64,000 nucleotides of DNA from assembly GCA_031841125.1 (NCBI GenBank), contig CM063114.1, positions 58,674,955 through 58,738,954 of the forward strand, in the 5' to 3' direction. The notes below the pieces were generated by a model. It saw only the letters and a list, made by a program, of their open reading frames with translations, searched no databases and was not told the origin of the DNA. Position 1 is the stretch's first letter, and each line of letters starts with the position of its first letter. This document shows, piece after piece, positions 22,800-33,619 of the stretch. A program made the position numbers and the translations under genes. The DNA is from Acanthococcus lagerstroemiae (taxonomy: Eukaryota; Arthropoda; Insecta; Hemiptera; Eriococcidae).

Positions 22800-23710
22800 T
22801 TACTTGTTATCAGAAAAAGTTAGGATCAAAATAACGGATGAGCATGCCCATACAAAGTATACATAGCTATGTAAATTTAGCATTGGTAAAGATCTATTAC
22901 AGTACGAGTGCGGAAACCTGCCATTTTGTATCCAACCGCGCCCATCAATGCCGAATTGACTGCGCAGTACTCGGATTCGGCATCCATGGGTATGGTTGGA
23001 TACAAAATGGCAGATTTCCGCACTTGTGTGGTTATAGGTCTCTAGCATCGGCATGCTCACTCGCCATTTTGATCCTTACTTTTCCTTATGACGAGCAAAC
23101 GCGGTACAAAACTTGTTGCTCTGTAAACCTCATATGGAATGTTCATCCGCCATTTTGATCCTTACTTTTTCTCATAACAAGTAAATACATCACAAAACGC
23201 AGAGCTCTGTAACCTTTCTATGGGCATGCTCATCCGCCATTTTGATCTTCACTTTTTCTGATAACAAGCAAACATTTTGTGGAATGCGTGGCTCTGTAAA
23301 CTTTGTATCAATATCAGTGTGCTCATTGCCATTTTGATTCTTCCTTTTTTAATGACAAGCAAACGCATTGTGGAATGCACAACTCTGTAAACTTTGAATG
23401 GACATGCTCATCCGCCATTTTGATTTTTACTTTTTCTGATTACAAGCAAATACATCATGGTACACGTAGCTTTGTAAAATTTGTATGACCACACTCATCC
23501 GCTATTTTGATCCTTAATTCTTCTGATAACAAACAAACAGATCGAAGAATAGTGGCGCTGTAAACTTTGTATGAGCATGCTCATCCGCCATTTTGATCCT
23601 TACTTTTTCTGATGAACAAACACGTCCCAGAATGCGTGGCTATGTAAACTTTGTATGAGAATGCTCGCCTGCCATTTTTTTAAAAAAAACTTTTTCTCAT
23701 AACAAGGTGA
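22800..23710. repeat. Tandem array of about 90-bp units carrying CATCCGCCATTTTGATCC
   Basis: About eight diverged units follow each other, each made of ATGCTCATCCGCCATTTTG, then ATCCTTACTTTTTCTGATAA, CAAGCAAAC and GCTCTGTAAACTTTGTATG. The first unit (about 22803-22866) is inverted relative to the rest. A separate GCCATTTT palindrome (22917-23013) sits between the inverted and direct units. Several short frames appear because the unit lacks stops in one frame; they are not genes. Confidence 0.8.
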
Positions 23711-24167
23711 CGCATCATGCGTCGGGAGTGATGATTGATATTGCATGGAGAATGAAAGGATACAATATGGTGGCTTAGGGTACCTAGATGAAGCTTGCAG
23801 AGCCTTACTTTTGCTACATATCCCAAACACACTAGACTACTAATACTAGAAACTCGTATTTGACATACATTCAAGTGTTTTCAGACTCAGAAGTTGGCCA
23901 TGCATACAGCGCAAACTAGCAACAGGGTTATTCTAATAATTTAGCATTGTTTTTATGGGACAAACACATTAAAAAAAAAATCCGTGATGTTTTCTTGAAA
24001 TTTCTGTGCTATTATTGCATAGTTTTCTATTTTGAATCTCAATTTTTCTGGTGTCCAGTCAATAATTGTAATGGTCTAGTCTCTAGTGTATTTGCAATGA
24101 GTAACATACATCAGTACCAAACACTGCCACTAGGATTTTCATAGGATCCTAGTTCCCAGTATTACTA

Positions 24168-25080
24168 GAGCACCTAGAAATACCCGCATATTGACATCCG
24201 CCATTTTCCATCGTTTGGTATCCAACGATTGACAATTAACTATGCAGAAGGTTCCACATAACAAACTGTGAATTATCAGGCACCAAGTAACAGAAATTGG
24301 TGGATGTCAATACTCAAGTGTTTCCAGTAAAAGTTCCCTGTATTGTATTGTGAATTGTCAGGCATCACGCGACAGAAAATGGCGGATGTCAAAACTTGGG
24401 TGTTTCCAGGGTAGGTGTTCCGCGTATCAAATTGTGAATTGTCTGGCACCAAGCAACAGAAAATGGCGGATGTCAATACTCAATTGTTCCCAGGTGCTCT
24501 AGTGTTAGTAGAGCAGCCGAAAACACCCGAGTACTGACATCCGCTATTTTGAATCGCTTTGTACCCGATGCTTCACAATCCATTATGCGGCAGGCTGGCG
24601 ACCGTTTCACATAGTGAATTGTGAATCGCCGGGCACCAAGCGACTGAAAATGGCAGATGTCAGTACTCGAGTGTTTCCAGGTGCGGTGCTGTAGTATTAG
24701 TAGAGTAGCTGGAAACACCCGAGTACTGACATCCGCTGTTTTGAATCACTTTGTACCCGATGATTCACAATTCGATATGCGGCTGACTGGGGGCACATTC
24801 CATGCAGTGAATTGTGAATCACCAAGCACCAAGCGACAGAAAATGGCGGATGTCAATGCTCAAGTGATTCCAGGCGCTGTAGTATTAATAGAGCAGCTGG
24901 AAACACGCGAGTACTGACATCCGCTATTTTGAATTGCTTTGTACCCGATGATTCACAATTCGATATGCGGCAGGCTGGCGGCCATTCCACATAGTGAATT
25001 GTGAATCACCAGGCACCAAGCGACTGAAAATGGTGAATGTTAATACTCGAGTGTTTCCAGGTGCTCTAGTATTAGTAGGC
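24168..25080. repeat. Tandem array of about 180-bp palindromic units (GAGTACTGACATCCGC family)
   Basis: Each full unit is an inverted repeat. One arm reads GAAACACCCGAGTACTGACA, then TCCGCTATTTTGAATC and GATTCACAATTCGATATGCG. The other arm returns through GTGAATTGTGAATC, GGCACCAAGCGAC, AAAATGGCGGATGTCA and GTACTCGAGTGTTTCCAG. About three full palindromes (24520-25070) follow a stretch of partial right-arm copies (24240-24500). Single copies lie near 32320-33300, 33318-33610 and 35245-35366. Confidence 0.8.
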
Positions 25081-27009
25081 TGGTGTATTTATGTACGCTG
25101 CAATATTTGTCATCTGTAATGAGTCGTTCTGCACCTCTATCAAGAGTGCATAGTGTCTTCTGTTAATTGTGGCTACAAAATCCGACTTTTCTATATTGAC
25201 TGAATGCGTGGAATATATTCGGTATCCATAACACATATCCATGTACCAATCGGCATGCAGTGCAGATATTTTTTTACCATCTTGCTCACTCCATACAGAA
25301 AGGACACAGCTGATCAAGAATCCTGCTTTTTTGCATTCTGAGCAGACTTAGAGATTTGTTTCTGGGTCGTCTTTTGTAGAAACGATCCTGTACCAAAAGC
25401 CAAAATTGTATTGCGAAGCCAAATTAAGCTGAATTTTAAACTTGCTCTAAGTTTCAGCATTGGCTTCAGGTTCAAGCAGAACTATTTATTTGACTTAGGC
25501 TTCATATTTGGTCTAATTTTGGGTTTTTAATTTGTTTTCGACTTCAGCTTCACAGTCCTGCTACACAGGAGGATGCAGCTTTCTTACCTCACCTCTTAGT
25601 CGTGGCATACTGACAAACTGGGTTACTAAATCATGTAAGCGATTGTGAAGCGCAGTGAGGGCCGTGCTACTCTTCTCTGTCTAGTAGTCGTTGACGAAGC
25701 AGCCTGCGGGAAATATCTTGGACCCTCACATTCCTGTACATGTTTTGCGGTTTTAGTCCATAATGATTTCTTTTGACAATGGCGAAAGCCTTATGTGCAT
25801 ACTGGATTGTGGCGGCTGCCATGTTTTGCGGTGCGGTGTAAGTATATGCGTCGGAATACCCGTTTTTGTGAACAAGATCGACCAGAACGTATACCGGTGT
25901 GAGGATTCGAGGAAGACAGAGCCGGCAATGTTGCGTTTGAATGCGAAGAAGGATTGTCGTTATTTGTCCTGAACAGTGGTGCGGTATTGATAGTCAAGAG
26001 TTTCAGGAATATCACTTTTATTTATGTTCTTGATATCTCAAAACGTCGTCGAATGACATCTAGCTAAATTCAAAACTCAAAACAACCTCGCGAGTGTAGC
26101 GGAAGCTCACGAATTCGTCGCGAATTGTATCTTTTCAAACTGATGATAACAGAAATTGGCATGCCGCAAAGTCACCCCAAGGCAGTTTTTCGCTTATTTA
26201 TACCTTGTGATTGCAGACTGGAAAATGCCTAGACTTTATACATATATCCTTGGAAAGCTGAGTGTTAGGCTTTGAAATGACACCGCAATAATTTTGCTGT
26301 GAGTACCTGGTTATTCCACAGACCTTATTTATCAGGTTACTAGTTCGGAACTTTTTCTGTGCTTGAAAAACAGGCTACCTTTGTCGCCTATTTCGGCCTG
26401 TGATACATCTCACTGGTTTTTGAAGTTGTATCTACGTCCCTTCATCGATCTATGCCCTTAGAAGTTTAGGAACACAACATTTGTCACAGAGCCAGTAATA
26501 TGTTCAAAAATAAAAACTGGTAAAGTCACCTCCCATTGGCAAAGTCACCCCGATTTACAGTCACATACTAGCCTGACCTAAAATTCAAGCAGCCCTACCT
26601 GACAGGATGCGCTGTGGCAGGGAAAGTAGCTTTGAGCCGTAAGCCGAGTCAACCAGCAGCCAGAAGCCAAAGCTTGAGCGAGTGACCATTGACTTGATAC
26701 CCTTGGCGCGGCGCGCTAGCATCAAGCCTTCCTTCCTTACCGCATCCAAGGAAATGTTTTTTTATCAGTTAGGATAGTAATGACTAGTGAACAATGCTGT
26801 ACTTTCCAGTGGAGAAACGCGCCGGTAGCTTAGTCCTAAAGTAGAATCCTACAACTGATAAGATTGCCAAAAACATCTGCCAGATGTCAGCTACTTTGTT
26901 GTTGAATCTTTCGAAGTCCGAATAGAAATAAAAGGTATAATAAATTGACATCCGCTAAGTTTGTTTCTGGCGTTATCATTGAGTGATTGTGTAGAGCTGG
27001 TTTACAATG
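25081..27009. other. Intron 1: mostly unannotated DNA
   Basis: No gene is recognised. The stretch about 26955-27005 is the left arm of a larger inverted repeat (CATTGAGTGATTGTGTA) whose right arm lies near 27620-27670. Two different repeat insertions sit between the arms. Confidence 0.4.
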
Positions 27010-27261
27010 TGTGGCCTGACAGGAAGAAAGGGACCTCAGCGCAAAAATGTAAATTTTACAGGAGAGCGGATAAACAATTGATAACGTTTTCACGTTACGG
27101 AGACACTCAACTTTGAAGACTTACAGCCGTTTGGGAAAATTTTTTAGAATTTTTTCGACAACACCACGTGAAAGAGCGGCCAAAAATTAGTCAAAGACAG
27201 TTGTTATCACAAAAATGTTTTTTTTCTTGCGCTGAGGTTCCTTTCTTCCTGTCAGGCCACA
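27010..27261. mobile_element. MITE with GTGGCCTGACAGGAAGAAAG ends, copy 1
   Basis: The inverted ends are about 33 bp, from GTGGCCTGACAGGAAGAAAG to its inverse ending GTCAGGCCAC. The element is 250-252 bp with an AT-rich, non-coding interior. A second copy lies inverted at 53134-53386. A short ATGT repeat on both flanks may be the target duplication, but it is too short to assign a superfamily. Confidence 0.8.
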
Positions 27262-27275
27262 TGTATGTTATCAGT

Positions 27276-27563
27276 GATCAGAGATGTCAGCGTTCCTCAA
27301 AAATATGAACGCGTTCACATCTGTTCTCGTTCATGTGAGAAGAAGAACGCGTTCACTTTGTTCTCGTTTGTGGTGGTGCTCCGTTCCTGAACCCGTTCCC
27401 GTTTGCAAATGGGAGTTGACATCTCTGACTGTAGTCATTCCTCTCTCCGTTCTCGTTCACAAAATGGAACGAACGCGTTCACTTTGTTCTCGTTTGTGGT
27501 TGTGGGTGGAGGTGCGCCGTTCCTGAACGCGTTCCCGTTTGTGAACGGGAGTTGACATCTCCG
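27276..27563. repeat. Two-unit repeat rich in GAACGCGTTC, with GAGATGTCA inverted ends
   Basis: Two units of about 140 bp contain AACGCGTTCACTTTGTTCTC, GTTTGTGGTKGTG and CCGTTCCTGAAC. Each ends GGGAGTTGACATCTC, the inverse of the starting GAGATGTCA. This is an inverted-end element followed by a partial second copy. Flanking GTATGTTAT (near 27263 and 27564) may be the target duplication of the pair. Confidence 0.6.
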
Positions 27564-28202
27564 TATGTTATGAAGTTTTTGTCTCAGTTGGAAGAGAATA
27601 TGACTAAGACAAAAACTTTGTAACATAGATTGTGTATCAGCTGTACACAATCACCCAATGATAACATCAGAAACCGTAAACCCAAGGTTCTTATGACTTT
27701 AGAAAGTTGGACCATTTAGCAAAACGCAAAGACGTCAATGACGCCATTAAAGTGCCTATCACACAGGCCGTTTATGGGAATACAGCTTTTTTCAATTTTT
27801 ACTTATAATTGGTGCCTCAACACATTTGTCTGTTATATTTCTACAACGTAGTATGAGTAACGGATACAGACAGTGTTATAATCAAAGGCTATATTCGAAC
27901 TGATAGTACATACAATGTAATTCGAGCCAGCTCCGAGAGAATCCGATAAAGGTAGTTAGATCAGGCAATGTCAGTACCTGCACTGATAGTACCAGTTCTC
28001 ACATTCATACCTGCTTATACAACATTCAGTTGGCTACTGTTTGAAAAAGAGCTCTCTACAGCAAAAATTCCATTTTCTCATTACTTTCTTATGTAGTGAA
28101 TTCCGGCACAGGTGAGATTGGAAGAATTGTTGCGGGTTGTCTACCCGAATGAGCCAACCTTCTCTAGTTAAAGATACTGAATAGAGAGCGAGTATGATAA
28201 TA

Positions 28203-28500
28203 CGCCATTTTGGGTTCAAAAGCGTCCGTCAGTGCCGAATTGACTACGCGGTAGCTCCGCCAGGGCCGCCAAGAGCCAAACCGGGCCTGGGAAAAAAAAT
28301 CTGTGGGCCTACGCTGAAATTATTCTTTGCTTGTTAAAAGTCATATTTTCTATTTGATAGTTATAATTTCTGTGACTCTGCGGGCTCTCTCAGAAAACCC
28401 GTCCCCGAGGGGAAAAGTCCCCTCCCCTCTTTCGGCGGCCCTGAGCTCCGCATAGTCGGATTCGGCATTGACGGGTGCTTTTGAATCAAAAATGGCGTAT
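28203..28500. repeat. GCCATTTT palindrome interrupted by a hAT MITE
   Basis: The left arm is GCCATTTTGGGTTCAAAAGC, then GTGCCGAATTGACTACGCGG. The right arm is CATAGTCGGATTCGGCATTG, then TTTTGAATCAAAAATGGC. Removing the 183-bp insertion plus one octamer restores a palindrome like those at 22917-23013, 28568-28672, 30570-30672 and 30976-31080. Confidence 0.85.
28261..28443. mobile_element. hAT-type MITE, 183 bp, with perfect 8-bp target duplication
   Basis: It begins CAGGGCCGCC and ends with the exact inverse GGCGGCCCTG. AGCTCCGC flanks it on both sides (28253-28260 and 28444-28451). The interior is non-coding. It inserted near the centre of the palindromic element described at 28203-28500, so it is younger than that palindrome. 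Fragments with a related CAGGGCCGG end occur near 15550, 30713 and 43133. Confidence 0.92.
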
Positions 28501-28567
28501 TATCGTACTTTTAGAAATTATAGTAGCTCTAGTTAGAGTAAAGTGCTATAAACACGAGTGGAGAAAT

Positions 28568-28672
28568 ATGCCATTTTTTATCCAACCGCGCCCTTGATGC
28601 CGAATTGATTACGTAGTGCGCTCCGCATAGTTGCATTCGACTTCTACGGGCACGATTGGATAAGAAATGGCG
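28568..28672. repeat. GCCATTTT palindrome, single copy
   Basis: The arms run from GCCATTTTTTATCCAACCGC through GATGCCGAATTGATTACG to a return ending GATTGGATAAGAAATGGC. It is the same family as the interrupted palindrome upstream, without insertion. Outer arms (GAGTGGAGAAATAT / TTTCCCTACTTGGG) extend the symmetry slightly. Confidence 0.75.
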
Positions 28673-29339
28673 TATTTCCCTACTTGGGTTCATAGTGCTG
28701 CACTCTATAAGAATCTTGCTGTAAACCAGCTGTACACAGTCACTCAATAACACCACAAACAAATATGGCGGGCGTTGATTATACCCTCCGCTTCTAATAC
28801 CCTTGTCTGGATTACACGCTGATGAACAAAAATGGCGTTGACCAATGATCATACTCGTTATCTTGATGCTCTAGTATCATCACATTTTCACTGACAACGC
28901 CAAATATTTGTATTCTGTTCCCCCTAGTAATTGGAAACTTGGTCCACTACTGTATATGTCTGGCCTCGCAGTCATCGTTGCCCCCTTGGGCGGATCCGGG
29001 CTGTCAGTAACGGTGAAGGGAGCGACAACAATAATTTTCCACGCGTGTTCAACACGAATGCATTGTTCAGTTGAGAAACTGTGTCCGTGCAGAGAGATTC
29101 TCTATGCGCGCCGACGGTTTCTGAATTAAACGATTCAAATAAGTTGTACTTGGCAAGATATTTAAGGAAATTCCTGACAAACCGCTAATTGCGGGACAGC
29201 TGTAGCTCGTTTTCGCCATCCGCATCCGCCGTGTCGTGTTCCAACGCAGGCTAGAAACTAGTTTTAAGCCGTCATTAATACCCGAGATACCCGAGTTGAC
29301 GAATCGCAATTACCATTTTTGACTAATCGGTGTTCCTCG

Positions 29340-29950
29340 TTCGAAACTCCCTTTTGCGGCTCGTTGCACGAGCGGTCCTCGATGTCGGGGATTGTGCGCA
29401 GACTGCTGACGTGGTTTTGCCGACCAAGCGATGACCTCATTCCGAGCGTTCACGTTTCCGCCGTCCGGGCGCAGTCGAGCGGCCGCGTGTAGAAATGACG
29501 CCGACGACGGCGTCGACGTGCGCTGACGACCGTCGAGTGTGCTGACCGAAATAAGCCAAGCCGTCGAAAGAAAGAACGGTGTGCGCGTTCGTCTGCTCAG
29601 TCGAGGGCCGTTGCCAGAATCATAAGGAGGGATAGAGTTTAATGATGGCAGGCTGGTCTTTCTCTCTCGCTCTATTTCAGTCTCTCTTTCTCTGCGTTGA
29701 TGCGGTGCTGTTGCTGGCGTATGTCAGCTCTCTGCTGTGTATTGCGTTTCCACGGCACGACGCTGCCCTTTCTTGGTTTTTCACTTTGCCCAGCGGCGAG
29801 ATATAGTGGTCTGGGTTCTGTTGTGTGTGCTGTTCAAGTTGGGCTGGATATGAGCCGAGCCAGTGACGATCGGTGTCGAGTGTGGCAACTGGCAGAAGTC
29901 TCATCTCCGTTTTGTGTAGAACGTAGCTCGCACTATGGGAAGCAAACCTA
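29340..29950 (+). promoter_or_regulatory. CpG-rich block, candidate promoter nearest the main acceptor
   Basis: A compact GC-rich stretch with many CpG, including GGCGCAGTCGAGCGGCCGCG and GACGCCGACGACGGCGTCG, is followed by CT-rich sequence. The 84-codon frame at 29697-29951 has no recognisable domain. This is the closest such block upstream of the exon at 35748, which opens with ATG. That makes it a reasonable candidate for a promoter of a shorter isoform. This is inferred from composition and position only. Confidence 0.4.
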
Positions 29951-30569
29951 ATCCGCTTACACGGTCGCTGGATTCAGCCGGAAGACCTTCTTGCGGGGAC
30001 ATGGGAATGACATGTGATCACCGTGGAAAGTTGGGGAATTGTGGGGTAGTACAATGCCTCTTCGTTGTTGCTTTTTCTTGTGTGTATAGCTCATATGACG
30101 TATTCTTGTAACATGCCGCGCAGCGGTTCGTGACGTCGCGATGAGGCGACTCGCAGACCGGATGAACTCTAGGTCGTTGGTTGGTGTGACGAACAAAGAC
30201 GAGGTCGGGAAGAGCCGGTTGTAGGGCTGTGTAAATCTCGTGTAGGTATGCTCAGCCACCATTTTGTATCCTGTTATTCCCTGTGCACAGAAGTGCTTAG
30301 CTAAGCTGAAGTCGTTAGCTGTTAACATGAGGATTTTTGGGTTAAATTTGTTGGCCGTTCGCTAGCCAAGGATACACAACTAACTACAAATTTAGCTTTT
30401 AGCCAATAAGAATCTTCTGTGCTAAGTGCTAATTTTTAAAGCCGGAATAATTAGACTATAAACTTCATTGTCGATCTATAATCTATAAACAACAGTGGAT
30501 GGAATATGTGGGGTTCACTTCTGACTACTCTCTACTAGAGCCTTATAAATGCAAGTGAAGACATACGCC

Positions 30570-31080
30570 ATTTAGCTCACACCGTGCCGGTGGATGCCAG
30601 ATCCGACTAAGTAGAGCGTACCGCGTATTATTATCAATTCGGCATCAACGGGCGCGGTGTGAGCCAAAATGGGTATGATGTGTAGCATTCACTACCATGC
30701 ACAAAAGTTGCCGGCCCTGGTGATTTCCTCCCGATTTCTTTCAGCCGTTTGCTGGCCATTCAGACCGTGTTAGAGTTTGCCTTTATTCCAAAAAGCTTGA
30801 GCATCCCTGCTTGTGCAACCTCAATCAGCGTTCACAAAGCTTTCGGTGATGAGTTCACGTGTTATCGGCCATGATCACTCAATGGGGGTTCACAAAATAT
30901 TCGCTAGATGTCAGCCACTTTGATTCCGAGTCCCAATACTAGAGCTCTGTACACTTAGTGTAAGTATGATCGTGCGCCATTTTGACTTCAGCCGTGCCCG
31001 TGATTGCCGAGTCCGACTATGCGGAGCGTACCGCGAAGTCAATTCGGCATTGACGGGCGCAGTTGGATTCAAAATGGCGG
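30570..31080. repeat. Two further GCCATTTT/ATGGCGG palindromes
   Basis: One copy lies at about 30570-30672 (CGCCATTTAGCTCACACCG to CGGTGTGAGCCAAAATGGG) and another at about 30976-31080 (GCCATTTTGACTTCAGCCG to AGTTGGATTCAAAATGGCGG). Both share the central GAGCGTACCGCG and the CAATTCGGCATYRACGGGCG arm with the earlier palindromes. They are intact symmetric copies. Confidence 0.75.
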
Positions 31081-31099
31081 ATGATCGTACTCTCCTATC

Positions 31100-31367
31100 C
31101 AGAGATGGAAAGCCATATGATACTGTAGCTTTTGCTTTTCCAATTTTTTCATATTCAGCTTTTCACTTTTGACTTTCGGCTTTTTCCCTTATTAAGCACT
31201 GACCATTGAGATAATGAAAATAAAAATGAAAATCTTAAATTATAATTTATAAATAGATAAATACTGGAAAAGCTGGAAAAAATAAAACTTTTGCTTTTGC
31301 TTTTTAGGTAAAGAACTCTCTGCTTTTGGCTTTCCACTTTCAGCTTTTAGCTTGCTTTTCATCTTTG
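31100..31367. mobile_element. hAT-type MITE (CAGAGATGGAAAGC family), perfect 8-bp target duplication
   Basis: It begins CAGAGATGGAAAGCCATATG and ends TTGCTTTTCATCTTTG, an imperfect inverse. CTCCTATC flanks it on both sides (31092-31099 and 31368-31375). The interior is made of CTTTTGCTTTT-like repeats, shared with the longer relative at 32339-32815. Non-coding. Confidence 0.9.
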
Positions 31368-32338
31368 CTCCTATCTAGAGCTTTACCAATACTGGATGGA
31401 CCGCCATTTTAATTCTGTTGTCTGCTTATAGTTCTCAGTGCTGTTATTGAACTCGAATAATTTTTTCCTTTAAATTGAATATCATGGGCACTAAGACTTG
31501 GAGTTCCCAAAGTTGGTGGCCCTGTGTATTGAAAAGGTGATCATGTACAATTTTTCATAAGATTATAGCAAACATAAAACGTCTTTAAATCAATCAGAAA
31601 TTAATTTAAAAAAATCTCGTCCGACATTTTATTGTATTGTTGCTAAATAATAGAGTTATAGTCCACACAAGCGGGTGGGAGAATTTCTGGCCGTTTTTTG
31701 CCTTCCCTAGGATAGCAATATTTCCATTCAAAAGTATCCATGATCACCCTTTCAGTGTCACCCATCTAGGTGATTTTGTAGCGCTCTCTAGTGCAGGTTT
31801 TGACGCCCATATTGTTGTGGCTTTGTGGCATATTTTGGGAGAATAAAAGTATATTGTAAGCGCATATTTCATCTGTTTTTAGAGCACAAAATTCCTGTCC
31901 CTAGCTATTGGAAACAGGAAGAATTAAAATGGTGGATGAGCATGCCCATACAAAGTTTACATAGCCTTACTGGTCGTGCCCAGTGCCACTAGGGCTGTAT
32001 TGTTTCATGCGGGTATAATGGACCGCCATTTTCTTGCAAGTTCGGTCTGTGAAACAGTGAAACGAGAATGCTGGTCACGTGGTGTTTACCACTCAGTCGA
32101 TATTCTTTTAACGAACCTAACTTTTGCACAAAAATGGCGACCCATTATATCCATGTGAAAAATGTTGTCTTAGTGCACTCGGCACCAGACTGCAAACTTG
32201 GCCCAACTGGGCACATCATAGGGTTGCCGGATACAAATAATCAGAAATTCTTTTTTAAATTTCCTCTACTTCTGAGATCCTCAGAAATTCTCGACTATAT
32301 GTTTTTGGCTGCTGTAAGCATGGTAGAGCACCTACAAA

Positions 32339-32815
32339 CAGAGATGGAAAGCCATATGATAAAACTTTTGCTTACGGCTTTAGCTTCTGACCTTGGAAAA
32401 TAAAACTTTAGCTTTTGCTTTTCAAATTTTTTTATATTTAGCTTTCCCTTTTGGCTGTTGCCTTTCATTCAATGCAAAAATCATAAGCTTTGAGCTTTCC
32501 GCTTTTGACTTTTGGCTTTTTCTGTAAATTTTAAAGATTTTGTACAACATTGTGTTTTTTAGAAGTAGCTTTCCACTACACTGCTTTACATCATAACAAG
32601 TGAACACTTTAACAGCACTGACCATTGAGATAATGAAAATTTGAAATTATAATTTATAAAAAAATAGGTAAATACTGAAAACGCTGTTAAAAATAAAAAT
32701 TTTGCTTTCAATTATTTGTGCATTCTAGCTTGTGCTTTCAGCTTTTGCTTTTTAGGTAGAAAATTCTTCGCTTTTGGCTTTGCGCTTTCAGCTTTTAGCT
32801 TGCTTTCCATCTCTG
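32339..32815. mobile_element. hAT-type MITE, 477 bp, perfect 8-bp target duplication
   Basis: It begins CAGAGATGGAAAGCCATATG and ends GCTTGCTTTCCATCTCTG. CCTACAAA flanks it on both sides (32331-32338 and 32816-32823). It sits inside a palindromic repeat whose outer arm reads GAGCACCTACAAACACCCGA once the insertion and one octamer are removed. The interior holds the same CTTTTGCTTTT-rich sequence as 31100-31367. Confidence 0.92.
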
Positions 32816-33310
32816 CCTACAAACACCCGAGTACTGACATATGACGACATCTGCTATTTCAAGTACCTTGGTGCCTGATGATTCACATATAATTCGATAC
32901 ATGGCACGCTGGCGAGGCGTTCCTCATAGTGAATTGTGAATCATCGGGCACCAAGCGACTCAAAATGGCGGATGTTAGTACTCGGATGTTTCCAGCAGGG
33001 ATGCGTTGCTTTGGCTTCACAAATTTTTACCAGTTGGCGTCAGCTTAGCTTTGGCTTTTTTGTCTTTGAAACAAAAATGGGCTTTTCGCTTCGGCTTGAA
33101 CCGTTATAGGCTTAAGCGGGATGCGAAGCAAATAGTTTTTGGGCTTGGCTTTTGCTTTGGCTTCACAAGTTTTTACCAATTGGGCTCAGCTTAGCTTTCG
33201 CTTTTTTGTCTTTGAAACAAAAATGGGCTTTTCGCTTCGGCTTAAGCCGTTACAGGCTTAAGCCTTCCACCCCTGGTTTCCAGGGGCTCTATTGTTGGTA
33301 GGCTCTATCA
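32816..33310. repeat. Palindromic repeat (GAGTACTGACAT family) broken by two hAT insertions
   Basis: The arms are CACCCGAGTACTGACATATG ... GCCTGATGATTCACATATAA and GTGAATTGTGAATCATCGGG ... AAAATGGCGGATGTTAGTAC. The left outer arm is cut by the 477-bp hAT element ending at 32815, and the right outer arm by the 280-bp hAT element at 32996-33275. It is one member of the family arrayed at 24168-25080. Confidence 0.85.
32996..33275. mobile_element. hAT-type element, 280 bp, perfect 8-bp target duplication
   Basis: It begins CAGGGATGCG and ends CACCCCTG. GTTTCCAG flanks it on both sides (32988-32995 and 33276-33283). Inside are two direct copies of about 70 bp containing TTGTCTTTGAAACAAAAATG, then GGCTTTTCGCTTCGGCTT. 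Non-coding. Confidence 0.9.
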
Positions 33311-33317
33311 TTTGTAG

Positions 33318-33610
33318 AGCACCTGGAAACAACCGAGTATCAACATCCGCCATCTTGAGTCTAACCATTGACTACCCGGTACGCTCCACTAGCTCCGCAT
33401 AAAATCTGGTCCAGTTAAGAAACATAATTTTTTCACAGCGCTGATAACGTTTTCTCGAACTCGTCTTTCCCCTCCAACTCGAAAATACCCATATATCAGT
33501 GTGTATTGCGGGTAGCCAGTTATGTTTCTTAACTGGACCAGACATTAGTCGGATTCCGCATCGACGGGCCCAGTTAACTCAAGATGGCGGATGTCCATAC
33601 TCGGTTGTTT
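33318..33610. repeat. Hybrid palindrome with a nested CTGGTCCAG MITE
   Basis: The outer arms (GAGCACCTGGAAACAACCGA and TCGGTTGTTTCCAGGTGCTC) match the GAGTACTGACAT family. The inner arms (CCGCCATCTTGAGTC ... GACTACCCGGTACGC and TAGTCGGATTC ... CTCAAGATGGCGG) match the GCCATTTT palindromes. The middle carries the MITE at 33405-33542. So the two palindrome families are parts of one modular element. Confidence 0.75.
33405..33542. mobile_element. MITE with CTGGTCCAGTTAAGAAACAT ends, copy 2
   Basis: About 138 bp, from TCTGGTCCAGTTAAGAAACA to TGTTTCTTAACTGGACCAGA. It is collinear with the copy at 22574-22711 and inserted between CTCCGCAT and AGTCGGATTC of the host palindrome. The flanks (AAAA / CAT) give no convincing target duplication. 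Confidence 0.85.
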
Positions 33611-33619
33611 CCAGGTGCT

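Noticed and set aside
22838..24917. Small proteins encoded by the repeat arrays
   Set aside because: The frames follow the repeat units, recur with each unit and change with unit divergence; they are by-products of repeats lacking stops.
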